Assembly (NCBI GenBank): GCA_036897625.1
Contig: JAYMTA010001094.1
Coordinates: 1-21,838, forward strand
Source: Pelargonium cotyledonis
Lineage: Eukaryota; Streptophyta; Magnoliopsida; Geraniales; Geraniaceae
Direction: 5' to 3'
DNA length: 21,838 nt
Positions 1 through 10,960 of the stretch are shown here, in pieces. Numbering within the stretch: position 1 is the stretch's first letter; every line of letters starts with the position of its first letter. The notes below the pieces were generated by a model, which did no database searches, was not told the origin of the DNA, and saw nothing but the letters and a program-made list of their open reading frames with translations. Made by a program: the position numbers and the translations under genes.

Positions 1-173
<173 letters not shown>

Positions 174-290
174 GCTGTGGAATCAAATTAACGAGTGTGA
201 AAATATTTTATGTAAATGTTGGGAACCATTAATGCAATATCTGGTTTATAAATTTTCGCATTATTTGCTACTCAGCAAAATTATCATACA
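174..290 (+). other. Probable 3' UTR of the LHCB1 gene
   Basis: AT-rich sequence directly after the stop codon, with TGTAAATGTTG-like and ATAAATTTT stretches such as plant poly(A) regions often carry. No exact AATAAA is close to the stop, so the cleavage site and right edge are guesses. Confidence 0.4.
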
Positions 291-1219
291 ATCATAGAAA
301 GAAAAGAAAATGCCAAACTAGTGAAGTACACAGAGCAAATCTAGTTTATAAATATTTGTACCATCAACTGAGTAGCTCTTGAAGATATATAGCAGTAAGC
401 ATCTCAAGAAACCAGAAACTGCAGTCTCAAACTAATGAGATTCAATGATTGAAAAAAAATTGTGCTTCAATTTAATTGAATCGAGTGATCGGCACACGTA
501 GTAACAACAATTATTTTGTTTGCTAACCTCTTTGGATCCCAGCTAGCTATGTAGCTCAACTCTTTTAATCTCTGTTTTTCGTCAGGCCATGATACAAGGA
601 CACAAAAATCAATTATCAGCTCGAGCTATCTTATAAATATCAGTAATAAAACATATCGAGAAAGATTCCATGTGAAGAGAACTGAGTTGAATACTACAAC
701 CTTATACGATCACATGCATATCTTGCTTCTGTCATCGAATACGAACAAACAAATTGAGGGAGTCAGAAGCTTTCCACCATTGAACAAATCGCTATGCAAC
801 AGAACCTGGCATGGAAAAACTGATGCATACGAAGTTCAGTTCAGAGATACTGCAATAGTGCTTTGTATAAGCATATCTTGATAAACCAAATGTATGATTT
901 AAAGAGCAACATCAATTAGTGTATCTTGATTAACAAGCATATTTGAATTGGTGTCACATGTAACTTGCCTGAATCACTAAGTTAGCAGATTGGCCAGTAA
1001 AACAAAACCTTTAACAGATTAAAATCGAAAGAGTCCAAAAGTCTAAACCAAAAATTCTGTACATTCTGCAATAAGTAACTGATATTATTCTCACGTCATT
1101 TTCACAAGAACTATGGTTTGTAGAGTTTGTACAAGACACAAATGAAGTATTATAACCAAAAAATGACAAACCATGTGTATGGCCTGGCATGACAAACTCT
1201 AATCTATATGTAAACTCTA
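291..1219. other. Intergenic region between two convergent genes
   Basis: AT-rich sequence between the LHCB1 3' end and the HSFA4 3' end. I see no coding exon, RNA gene or terminal-repeat structure. A short open frame on the + strand at 672-881 translates to nothing recognisable. An isolated AATAAA at 645-650 is too far from the LHCB1 stop to be assigned. Confidence 0.5.
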
Positions 1220-1328
1220 AATACCAAACATGAAAGGCCTATTTATTGTCAGAACAAACTGATCGTACCTAAGCTTATTACACTAGAGCTACAGATCACC
1301 AAATGACGAGAAAAACAACCAACCAATA
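1220..1328 (-). other. Probable 3' UTR and poly(A) signal of the HSFA4 gene
   Basis: Downstream of the HSFA4 stop on the - strand, a canonical AATAAA lies at 1247-1242 (+ strand TTTATT), about 80 bases after the stop. Cleavage would be expected near 1220-1230. The right edge is the stop codon; the left edge is inferred. Confidence 0.45.
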
Positions 1329-2640
1329 TCAAGTTCTCTCTGCTGCTGCAAAATTATTTACATTCCTCTCAGTCCACCAAAATCTGCCGGGTTCACTAGC
1401 TTTGCTTTCATTATTTCTATCATCTGATTCCTTCCTTGCTGACTGAACTTCTGGTGTCTCAGAAGAACCGGGATTCTCCGTCAAGAACTGCTCCCAGAAA
1501 ACATCATTAACCCCAGTTGGTGCAGTAGCAGCTACCACACCAGCTTGCTCTTTTGAGGCAATAGGCTCAAAAGCAACAGGTGCAATAGGCTCGGCGTTCA
1601 TGTCAGTGCCAGGAGATTTAGATCGAATATCAATATTAAGTTGTAAACAAGATAAAGTTGGGCTCTCCTCACAACTTATAGATTCATCCAAATCCATGGT
1701 TGGATTAAGTTGAACACGAGTTCGACCAACATTATTTACTATTTCCTCCCAACATATCAACGATGACTCCAACTGCTCAAAAAGCTCCTTGATCGACACC
1801 AGAGGAACAACATCAACATTTTCTCCACTTACACACTGGGAATTCCCTGTCTGGTTATCTTCACTGCTATCTTCATCATAAAAGTACTCAATTCTCGGCA
1901 ACCTTCTCTTTCTATCATGTGTTTCCGTATGTGGCATGAGACTTAAAGCAAGACCTGGTTTGTGCAGCACTTGATCCAAGATAGACACCATAGTTTGCTG
2001 CCGCTTTTCTATGCTGTTCAAACGCTCCTTTAAACACTTTTCAATTCCTTGGTGTTCCTGTTTGTGTCTATGCAACTCCAACATAAGCAACTCCTTTTCA
2101 TGTTTAAGCCTATCAACCTCTTCCTTCAAACTCTGTCTTTCTGAATCCGTCAATGGAGATGAACTTCCTTGTGCTAGATGATTCGGCATGGAATGACTGT
2201 GGACCGGCTTGCGTCTATGGATGTTCTTCATAAGCTGCGGCTGACCTCTTACAAAATCATCATTCGCAAATTCCCACTGCTCAGGATCAATCTTCCTAAA
2301 ACCCTGATAAGTAAAAAAAACGCATCTAACTTCAGCCAAGATATAAGGAAACAAATGGAATGGTATCTACAAGAAAAACAAAATACATCCCCAAAATCTC
2401 GGGATAAAAACCAAATCAACTTACATATGTATTCAATTGTCTGATAAAGCTTGAGAAATTGTTGTGCTTAAAGAATCTTGGCAGCAAAACCCTTGCAAAT
2501 TCCGGCGGGTTCCAAACAACGAAGCTCTTGTTACTGTGACTCCAAGATACGATTGAGTCCGAGGAAGCATCATCCACCATCTCATACGTCTTTGTCAGGA
2601 AAGGTGGCAGTGCACTCGATCCACCTTGTGCATCGTCCAT
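1329..2640 (-). CDS. HSFA4: Heat-shock transcription factor, class A4 (two coding exons)
   Basis: Exon 1 is 2640-2425 (72 codons) and exon 2 is 2303-1329 (324 codons plus TGA), giving 396 residues, near the usual HsfA4 size. The protein acts in the nucleus: it trimerises, binds heat-shock elements and activates stress and oxidative-response genes. Order of parts: winged-helix DNA-binding domain about 11-104 ([31 protein letters not shown], then [20 protein letters not shown]); HR-A/B coiled coil about 123-186, with the spacing of class A; basic nuclear signal RKRRLPR at 203-209; acidic-aromatic activator motifs [12 protein letters not shown] (250-261) and [11 protein letters not shown] (339-349). 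The second motif followed by NPGS is typical of HsfA4. I chose ATG 2640, because the same frame runs upstream only to a GTG and MDD is the family-like start. Oddity: the C terminus reads [12 protein letters not shown], without the expected leucine-rich export motif. A4a versus A4c cannot be settled. Confidence 0.95.
2304..2424 (-). other. HSFA4 coding intron, phase 0, inside the DNA-binding domain
   Basis: On the - strand the exon ends TAT and the donor reads GTAAGT (2424-2419). The acceptor is CTTATCAG (last base 2304), followed by GGT TTT AGG. Splicing joins QLNTY to GFRK, the conserved intron site of plant HSF genes. Length is 121 bp. Confidence 0.93.
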
Positions 2641-2669
2641 CTTTAATACAAACCCCACAAATTCAGACC

Positions 2670-3348
2670 CTAAAATGAACCATCAACCCTCCAAAACCCA
2701 AAATTCACATGAAAATCAATCCCCTGATCTCCTTCTACTTCAAAACCCTTTGGATTGAAAAACCTGGTCAGATCCCAAAATCACAACACACCCATCAAAT
2801 TTTCCAGACATTCAAGCCACCAAATTCAATCACTGATGAAAACAAAACTCAATGATCATCCAAGAAGACCCAATTCCATAAACCCAGGATATTTTAGCTT
2901 CCAAGCAAAGCTAAAAACCTTAAAACCCCAATAAAACCCAATTCAAAACCCACAAATTAATCAACCCAAGTTCCTAAATTCAATGGACCTGACACCCTTT
3001 TCTCCACTAATCACAAGACAACCTGAATCTGTCTAATTTCGAATCAAATTCCAACAAAATAAACAAATATCAGCAAGCAAAAAAGCAAGAATCTAAAAAA
3101 AAAAACAACTAATTTCTGCAGGCCACGCAGAACCCACCAAATCTCTCTGTATTATATAGAAGCTGAAACAAACAAGAAATTCATTTATTCCCTTTTAAAA
3201 TCATTTTCATGAACTCAACGATTCTTCACAAACTAAAAAGCCGTTAAAAAGACAATAAAATATCAATATCCACACACGAAACCAAAGCTTGAAGCAGAAG
3301 ATATTAAAAAAAAAAAAACAATTCAAAAACAAATAAAAATTAAATTAC
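2670..3348 (-). other. Probable 5' UTR intron of the HSFA4 gene
   Basis: A donor reading GAG|GTAATT lies at 3348 and an acceptor TTCATTTTAG ends at 2670, 29 bases before the start codon. The sequence between is AT-rich with long A/T runs and no coding frame. Using this acceptor removes several upstream ATGs that would otherwise stand in the leader. Other acceptors further upstream (for example the one ending near 2763) are possible. Inferred from splice-site sequence only. Confidence 0.5.
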
Positions 3349-3489
3349 CTCGAAAATATTAGGAACAGAGAATCATACACAATCGCAGTGAATAAAAAAA
3401 TGAAGTTTGGAGTTTGGTCGAGCTGGACGGAGAAGCCAAAACGAATCGTTTTGGGACTGTTGGAGAGAGCTTTTGTTCAGAGAGTCTTC

Positions 3490-3800
3490 GAGATCCTCGC
3501 TCCTGAAACCGCGTAAAAATATAATATAGGGTTTTGTGGGGACTAAAATGTAATTTCCAGAAAAATAAAAATAAAAGAGATAAGCTCTATCCATCAGGAT
3601 CGTATAATAAATAATAAATTCAATACTTTTCTTATAGTATACGATTATTATATTAATATATTGGTAAAATCAATAAAATAAAAGTAGTGCATAGATCATT
3701 GTACAGGTGGAGGTTTTTGATTGGTCAGAGGGCGTGGAATCGGACAAGAGGCTTGTTGGTTTATTTATCATAATGACGTGTACGCTTCCGTGTACAAAAA
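3490..3800 (-). promoter_or_regulatory. Probable HSFA4 promoter
   Basis: On the - strand a TATA element (TATATTATA) spans 3528-3520, so transcription would start near 3490. TTCCAGAA at 3555-3562 is a two-unit heat-shock element (TTCnnGAA) just upstream of TATA, consistent with self- or cross-regulation by HSFs. A CCAAT box (+ ATTGG, 3720-3724) and an ACGT-core site (TGACGTGT, 3774-3781, ABRE/bZIP-like) lie further up. All are short motifs and could be chance matches; their order and spacing are what support a promoter. Confidence 0.5.
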
Positions 3801-4859
3801 TACACTGATCTCTACTACATCCATGGGATTTGCTTTTTTATTTATTTTATTTTTAATTTCATAAATATTTTATATTATAAATACATGTATTTCAAATATG
3901 AATATGAGAGGAACAATAGTTTAAGATGTGAATTGTACTTTCTTAACTTTAAGGAACAATGCAAGTGCTCACTTATAAAGTTAGATTTTGTGGAAATAAG
4001 CTCTAATATTTTAAATATCATGAGCTATCAATTTTGAAATAGTATATGTCTTCTCACTTCTAATGCTTTATTATATTTTGTCACATTAGTCTTGAGTTGT
4101 CTAGTTGAATTTTATAAGGTGCATTACAATAGAGGTCATGATAAAATGTGAGTCACCCTTGTATTATCTTCTACTTATGAAACATCTAATTTAAACTAAA
4201 AGAACTTGACAAGTGAGGTTATTTTACATTATGTGATTGCTTGACAAATTAGACTAACAAAATCAATACTAAAAATATACAAGTAATGTTTAGATTAAAA
4301 ATAATAATGAAAAATGTGAATGAGAATAAGAAAGAGAATCTCATTAACAATGTATGGGTTAAAACATTTTACTCCCTGTAATTGCAAAACAAGATTTTTT
4401 TCAAGTTGAAATCCTTTTTACACCCAAATTAGATTAGATTTCAAAGTAACATCAAAGTTCTAGGAATTAGAGTTTACATCTTCGTTGTTGGTCTCGTTCT
4501 ATTTGTATTCACCATATGTTGTCACTTTCTTCATTCTCTCCTATATTCATCTATGTAACTTAAGTCTTAATTAACTCATCTTATGTATGATGCTATTGTA
4601 TTAGAATTTTATGGTAGTACGAGACCCACTATGAGAGTTTGGTGCATCTATCCCCAACACTTTTCCCTTCGCCTTACTGGTCACCGCTAATTTTTTGGCA
4701 TGTGGCCAACGAGGCCACCACTAACTTGTATAAATAATTACAAGAATGATCTTGTTATATCCGGTTTGACTGAGATCAACTAAAATACAATCTACGAACT
4801 TTCAAGGTCTTCGTCTTGGACTTGAACTCTTGATCAATTTGTGCTTTCACATTTGTACA
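3801..4859. other. Intergenic AT-rich region upstream of HSFA4
   Basis: About 1 kb, strongly AT-rich on the left and more mixed after about 4450. I see no coding exon, RNA gene or clear terminal inverted repeat. It ends at the left flank of the LTR element. Confidence 0.5.
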
Positions 4860-4865
4860 ATTTTC
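4860..4865. repeat. Candidate target-site duplication, left copy
   Basis: ATTTTC here is repeated exactly at 19099-19104, immediately outside the right LTR. The left copy sits 5 bases outside the TG at which I place the LTR edge, so either the edge is slightly off or the match is chance. With the base pairs before it (ACA) the match reaches nine bases. Confidence 0.4.
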
Positions 4866-5146
4866 TAATTTGGGCTGTCGGGGCCGAAATTTGTGGAGAT
4901 GGACCTAGTTTGCGCTTTGTCTTGCGAATGGGCATGCACACTCAGGAAACAACACACCGATAGGCAAAATTCGAGGGGAACCCCCAAAATTTCACGTCAG
5001 GCGTGAGAATAAGAAATTATCGTCGTGGAAATTGCGGTGTGTGCGAGTGTAATTCTAGAGAGAAAATTGAGAGCTCAAAGTGTGAAAATGACACAAATGA
5101 ATCTTAAAGTCTCAAAAAGAGATGCATACCTCAACCCTTGATGGTG

Positions 5147-5332
5147 TATTTATAGTTACAATGAGGGAATGAGAGGGGAAATGTGTCACATTTTGATTGG
5201 TCGCAAATATGCATGATGATGTCATACTTTAATCATGATGATGTCACGCGCCAAAATAAGGCATTTTAATCATCGTAGGATGATGTCATGATGATAAAAT
5301 CATGAAACCAAGCTAAGGTGGCAATGATGTCA
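5147..5332 (-). promoter_or_regulatory. LTR promoter block, left copy
   Basis: On the - strand, four exact TGATGTCA octamers (+ coordinates 5217-5224, 5239-5246, 5281-5288, 5325-5332) precede a CCAAT box (+ ATTGG, 5196-5200) and the TATA element CTATAAATA (5155-5147). The same order recurs in the other LTR. The octamer differs by one base from the bZIP site TGACGTCA; whether it binds anything is unknown. Confidence 0.55.
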
Positions 5333-6214
5333 CCATGATGATGTAATGTTAATGTCATTTCACGATCTTTGAGATCTAGTAAATGGACCTGCCGCATACG
5401 TCGTACGAGGGAAAATATAGTTTTAACCAATCAAACATACTCGGATGGCCTTGGGAGTTTTTCCATTAAATTCTTATTGTCGTTTCTAGTATTAAGATTG
5501 TCCAATTTTGCTACAAAACACATAGAAAAAATGCCCTCAAAATCGGTTCGGATAGCCAAAACTAAATTTGAAATGCTGATTTGGACCCTCAAATGTTCTC
5601 GTAGGCCTTGAAACGTATTCCATTGAGTTCAGGAGGTGGTTTCTTGTTTCAAAGTGATCTTGGTTCATCAAGAAGCATAATATGAAAATGTCCGATTTTT
5701 GGTATCGTATCCGTGACCGAAATTGTTTTTTCGGCAATTTGGACCTCTAAATGATGTCAGATTGCTTTAGGATCATTTTTGTTGGAATCTTTGAGTCATT
5801 TCACATGGGGATGTAACTTTTTTCGCTAAGGAGAGCAATACAAAAATATCTGATTTCGACAAACAAAATGTGACCCCGAATCGTTTTAAAGTGATTTGGA
5901 TCCGTTAACAGTGTCGGAAGGGAATGTGACCTATTCATTTGAGCTCGTACTTTTGTTCTTCATATTTGGATGACCTTTCACCAAGTATCTTAAAATACAA
6001 ATTTTCGAGTCATTTTTCTGACCAAAGTCATTTTTTAGTTTTTTGGACCCTTAAAAAGCGTTGGCTGGCCACGGGGTCTGTTCAATTAAATTTGGAATGT
6101 CATTTTATATTATTGGGTGGCTTTGCCTTCTTGGGGAGCATCGAAAAAAAAATAGTGTTGTTGTGGCTAAGAGGTGTTGAGTTTGCGACTAAGGAATATT
6201 GAGGTGCGCCTATG

Positions 6215-6322
6215 AAGGATTGAGAGTTTGTGGCTAAGAAGGATTAAAAGTTTGCGAAGGATTGAGAGTTTGCGGCTAATAAGGATTGAAAGTTTGCGTT
6301 GAAGATGGATTGAGAGTTTGCG
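6215..6322. repeat. 24-bp minisatellite in the left LTR
   Basis: About 4.5 imperfect units, best written AAGGATTGAGAGTTTGCGGC plus TAAG. One unit is 18 bp. Weaker related units precede it from about 6172. The same family occurs in the other LTR at 16441-16600 with more units. Confidence 0.85.
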
Positions 6323-7256
6323 TTTTGCGGAAAAGCGATCAGAGGTTTGCGCTTTGCGAAAAAGCGTACGTTGAGATTTTTTGGGACAGCTTTGCGAATA
6401 AACTTAATAGCATTTTTGTAGTAAAAACGAATTTATGGAGGGAAATGGGTAATCTAAGGGATTGAACTGGCTCAAATCCGGGTTCAATGTCGAATTTGAA
6501 ATTATTTTGGTCTGATTTACCGGTCAGAATTGTTTGACCAGTCAATATTGGTTCAATTTGATGGTCTAGATCAATTTGGTGGTTTAATGGGTTAGAACAA
6601 GGCAATGTTAGGGTATGGTGTGGCTGCGGCGTATGGAGTTAGGTGTACTACAACCACGTTATGTAGAGCTGCAAGGTTGGGGGACGTTCGAACTGTAAGC
6701 CAGTTTGACGTAGAACAGAGCAAAACATTGTAACCGACACGTTGAGCTACAAGATTGGTGGACACTTAATAGATGATCTACTGCTTCGCGGATAAGAAGA
6801 GAGTGTCGGACACGTAGCGAAGCATAAATGGTTGACGTTTGGCTAACCTGGCAGAACAAAGGGGAGAATGAGGCCGCGCGTGGGACGGACGCCGGTCACC
6901 GACTGGCACGTGTCGATCCTTGATTAGAGCGTGGACGCGCGTGCAAGGATTGTTTGGCTCTATGTTTTGTAACTTTTGCATTTTTCAAGTATTTTTGAAC
7001 TTTCCAGTGTCGTTTGTGGTATGATTTGACTTCTGTTTTCAGTGTTCTTTATGTCAAAATTAATCCTTCGATGTAGAGAGTATATTGGACTATTTTATGA
7101 AATCCAAATTTTATTTTTCCTCATTTCGATTTTTAGGTTATGGGCTCGGGCTCTGATAATTGATTTTGTATCTATTGTGGAGTCAGTCGGTCTTCGAGTA
7201 CACGTGTCAATTTCTCATGATAGGATATTTTTAAGACAATTTTTCATGTAGAAACA

Positions 7257-7270
7257 GTTTCCCCCCGACC
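7257..7270 (-). other. Polypurine tract next to the 3' LTR
   Basis: On the - strand the sequence reads GGTCGGGGGGAAAC immediately before the LTR's TGTTTCTACATG. This is the position and composition expected of the plus-strand primer, and it is the strongest indication that the element lies on the - strand. Confidence 0.7.
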
Positions 7271-9066
7271 TCGAACAGATTTGATTTATCTAAGCCGCGC
7301 TGGGGTCGTACCATTCTTCACAAAATTATTTCTAGATTTGTAGAAGTTTGTTTTGGAAAAATGAATAGTCGCTCTCTTCATTTTGGAGAGCACTTTGCAA
7401 CTGTTGATTTTTTTTTCAATGTTTTTATGGATGGCTTGAGTTTGATGATGAGATCCATTCTTGAGTTGCGCGATGATCAAATCTTTGCTAGTACCTTGCT
7501 TTAACTTGTTGACCAGGAGCCAAGGAAGAGCTTTTGATGACGAGGACCTTACTCAAACTTGTTGAACGGATCTCATGGAGGGTTGTTGAGAGAGTTTATA
7601 AGTCTTGATTGTTGATATGCACTTTGTTTTCTTTGAATTGTTTCTTGGTGAGACATTTCGTTGTAATTTCTTTGTTGAAGTAGTAACAACAATTATTTAG
7701 GGTGTTGCGTGATTTATTTTCTTTTAATCTTTGCAAAATGTCTTCTTTTTCTTTAATCACATATCTTGGGTCATTGTCTTCTTTAGGGGGCAGCGAATGA
7801 CGAGTCCAAATGTAAACTCGTGCACCCCCTGCCCTAGACATGACCAACTAAATGCAATACCCAAAAATATAACACAAAATAGCCACCAACCAAACAATAT
7901 CAACGGGCGGTTGCTCTGGACTCACGTCCACATGCAAGTAAACAAACACATATTCCCCCCAAACCAGCCTACACATGAATTTCTAACTATTAATTAAACC
8001 TAAACTATAATTAAATAAACTAAAACAACAACTAAAAAAACTAAAAACAATGAGTATCCAATAAATAAATCCCCCAAAACTTACTCCCGAACATGCATAA
8101 ATATTATCTTACAATTCAAACAAGCATGAAATCACCAATAATATTCCCACACCAAATAATCAAGCAATAACATTCCAAATCATATTTAACTCTTAAAAAA
8201 AGGTACAATTTTGCTTGATACCCCCAAGAAGAGGTTGGAGCCAATACCCGAAACAGACCTGAAATGGGCTATTTTTATATCTGCCAAAAACGAATGTCGT
8301 GGCACTTGACGTTAGAGCTACGACGTTGGGTCGTTCTGCACGTGCTCCACCCATGTTTTGGCTGGAAATGGTGACCTTCACCCTTAAGTTTGTCGGGGAT
8401 GGACTAATGTACTATCAATCTCGTGTCTGACCTTGTTGTCGTGGCTAATGAATGAAGTTGCCACAGTGGTTTTCTTCTCCTTGCTCTGGCTCGACGAAAA
8501 TTGGAGGATTTCACCCAAATTCGAGTTACTAGTTGTTGCTCCTCATTGCTACGGTCGAGCAGTGTTGGTTGATGCAACTTCAAGGTCGCTTTGTATGTAT
8601 GGTGAGGCTCCGATCGACGGTAATGGAAGGTGAATGATGGTGGGAGAAACTTGAAGTTGTGGAGTGGTTGTAGAATTTGAGAGAATGAGTGAAAATGAAT
8701 AAACGAACCTCCCACATTGTGCCCTGATCTGATTCGTAGATGAAAAAAAAAAATGCCCCTTCAAAATTATTTAATAATTTTTCTTTTCAACCCAGACGCG
8801 ATGCCGCAACGCTAGACGTCAGCGATGCGTCGCTAGTGAGATGATGAGGTCAAACACTTAGTGACGCATTGGCATTGCCCCTCAGTGTCGCGGTGTTGGT
8901 CTCTGTCTTAGACATTTATTCCTTGTAACACAATTAATCCCTCCCTCTCTCGATTCTTTTGGTCCTCACAATAAAAATAACAAAATACATAAAATTACAC
9001 TACTAAAGCAAAAATAAGGAAGCTGGTGGGTTGCCTCCCACCGAGTACTTTTGGTTAACGTCGTTC
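7271..9066 (-). mobile_element. Gypsy-type post-pol region, non-coding, decayed
   Basis: At 9026-9066 the - strand has GTGGGAGGCAACCCACC close to an AACGTTAACC-type stretch, a block I recognise as lying just after pol in Athila/Tat-like gypsy elements. Further along the - strand come G-rich blocks of the GTTTGGGGG type (+ CCCCCCAAACC near 7955-7965, ATCCCCCAAAAC near 8069-8080), also usual there. Around 8790-8900 is a CpG-rich patch. Several open frames of 60-100 codons (for example 8404-8715) show no recognisable domain. It may belong to the outer element or to the nested one at 9.4-11 kb. Confidence 0.5.
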
Positions 9067-9377
9067 GCTCAACAGTTGACTCCTAATTAAAGAAGCAATA
9101 CTTGAGACCATAAAGATGAGTACTACCCCGATCTCATCGAAGTCATGCTATCAGATATGCTTTGTACTTCGAACAGAAGAAAAATTCACTACCTCGAAGC
9201 ATGCTCCTATCTCGGTTTCATACTCGGCTTCGTCGAATGCAATCTCCACTACCAACCTATCATGATAGGAAGACTACGTGTGTGCTTAGTTCTATTTCCA
9301 AGTGAAATAACTTTTAAAATGAAAAATAAAAATGACGCCTAAAAATCAAAAAGACTACTCGTAATTTAACACTGAAG

Positions 9378-9395
9378 TTCTCGACAACGATGCCA
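9378..9395 (-). other. Primer-binding-site candidate of a second gypsy element
   Basis: On the - strand TGGCATCGTTGTCGAGAA closely resembles TGGCGCCGTTGCCGGGGA, the primer site that follows the 5' LTR in many plant gypsy elements. It lies a few bases after an LTR-like block, in the right order. Confidence 0.65.
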
Positions 9396-9401
9396 AAAAC
9401 T

Positions 9402-10960
9402 TGACACTCATTTCGGCAAGTGCACTAATCATGTCAAAAGTAATATTGAGCTCTTGCAGAGCTCGAGTATCGAATCCACAGGGAGTAAGGCAACTACGAA
9501 TAATTGAATCGACCTAATGGTTGTTCTACCTTAAAAAATGTTTAAACCAATTTTTTGTTTGATAGAGATAGAACAAATAAAATAAACATAAACATAAAAG
9601 ATAAATATGTTCAAATGTTCCATGTAAAAAGGGGATCAAGAAAATGCAACGAGGTAATAGAAATCATGCAATTGAATTGGTACAACAATTAAATGCATAA
9701 AGCAAACATTGTCTAATTTCTTGTCCCATGTGTTGTCCATACTAGCTTTTGTACTCAGGCGTTCTTCGTGAGGCTTACGCAAGACTTAAAGTAAATACGT
9801 CATCCCCGACTATTACCATGGTGCAATTTTCTCCCGCCCCCAAGCATATTACTACAGGGGGTCACATACACTTTAGCTTTGTGTCCAGTGCTATATGAGA
9901 TATTGGGTGTCTTAGAGCATATTACTGCAAAAGGGAACACCTTATACAATAACCTGATCTTATCCGAAAGGGACGCTTCAATAGTAAAGATAACGCTCCT
10001 ACTATGATCATGTTTATGGTTAATTACTATATGCACAAGCTTTGGGCTTGACAGATCATCACATCACCGAGGATCTTACAATCAAACAATAATCAAAATA
10101 AACTTGAAATCGCAATAAAAAACACGATTAACTATTAAAGAGTTAACGTGCACAATGATACACAATAATGTAAGTTAAATATTTGAAACATAAACAAAAT
10201 AAATTCTCATAGATGAAGAAGTATTTTGAGTATGTAACGAAAGCTCTACGCTAATAAAGTAAAACGAAAAACGATAAAAATAGACCAAGTATATATAACC
10301 ACTCGGCCTCAACTCATACAATGCTCTACATAGGCGGAAGAGGGACTCCATTGAGCCTCCCCAATACCCACCACTAGCTCCAAACTCGCATAGCCTCCTT
10401 CCCCTCTTCGCAGATGTTGAAAATAAAGACAAAAAGGCCTATTTATAAGATCTAAAATTGCACAGGCGCCGCGACGCTAAGAGCCAATGCTGCAACACTC
10501 ACGAAAGGTGTGACGACACTTGAATAAGGTCAACGCATCGCTTCTAAAATTTTGGAAACCCTACGGATGCCACGACATTTCATGTGAATGTTGCGACATT
10601 TATCTTCGCGTGACAGCGCTGACCAAGTCAACGTGCAAAGGTTGGCATTTTGTAAACCCTACTAATGCCGCGACATTGGTCAAACTTTGACCGTTGACAA
10701 GCTTTGACAAATTTTGACTTTTGTTGACTTTTATTCTTTTGCTCCTTTCCGGCTATTCCATGTGCTCTAAAAGCCCGGAAAAGCAAATGAAACCCCCGCC
10801 GCATGTAAAAGAGGCAAAAATATACATAATATACATAACCACTACTAAAAATAAGCTAAAAACATGAAAAGTAAACTAACACACTCATATGGGCCAAGAA
10901 ACGAATATCATGTCTAAATAACCACAATTAGGCCCAAAGTGAGGTGAAAATGCGAGAACC
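9402..10960 (-). repeat. LTR of a second gypsy element (Athila/Tat-like), nested
   Basis: The left edge is placed at TGACACTCATTTCGG, seven bases from the primer site; the right edge is approximate. On the - strand it has a TATA element (TTATAAATAGG, about 10448-10438), a CpG-rich U3 tail (10460-10680), and near its end CTCCCTGTGGATTCGATACT then GTGCACTTGCCG, a combination I recognise from the 3' part of Athila/Tat-like LTRs. No second copy was found in the window. Short open frames at 9800-10036 and 10175-10432 are incidental. Confidence 0.65.

Larger units (their letters stand above)
4871..7256 (-). repeat. 3' LTR of the gypsy-like element (left copy, 2.4 kb)
   Basis: Starts TGGGCTGTCGGGGCC and ends GTAGAAACA on the + strand, so it has TG...CA ends. 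It matches 15156-19098 over its full length apart from one long segment found only in the other copy. On the - strand the order is U3 (about 2.1 kb, including a minisatellite and a TGATGTCA array), TATA at 5155-5147, then about 280 bases of R/U5. The 2.4-kb size is long for a plant LTR but known in several gypsy lineages. The lineage is not settled. Confidence 0.85.

Noticed and set aside
672-881. 69-codon open frame on the + strand between the two host genes
   Set aside because: Short, AT-rich, no known domain, no splice or promoter context.
2641-2658. Upstream in-frame extension of HSFA4 exon 1 (six more codons)
   Set aside because: It would start at GTG, not ATG. The MDD start at 2640 fits the family and lies right after the likely leader acceptor.
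6215-6322. Possible CRISPR-like array
   Set aside because: Units are directly adjacent and imperfect with no unique spacers, and the DNA is plant nuclear. It is a minisatellite.
4871-7256. The two long repeats read as a + strand element or as a segmental duplication
   Set aside because: The polypurine tract next to the left copy and the TATA positions support LTRs on the - strand, and both copies have TG...CA edges.
8404-8715. 103-codon open frame on the - strand
   Set aside because: It is in the gypsy post-pol region, has no domain, and overlapping frames of similar size exist on both strands.
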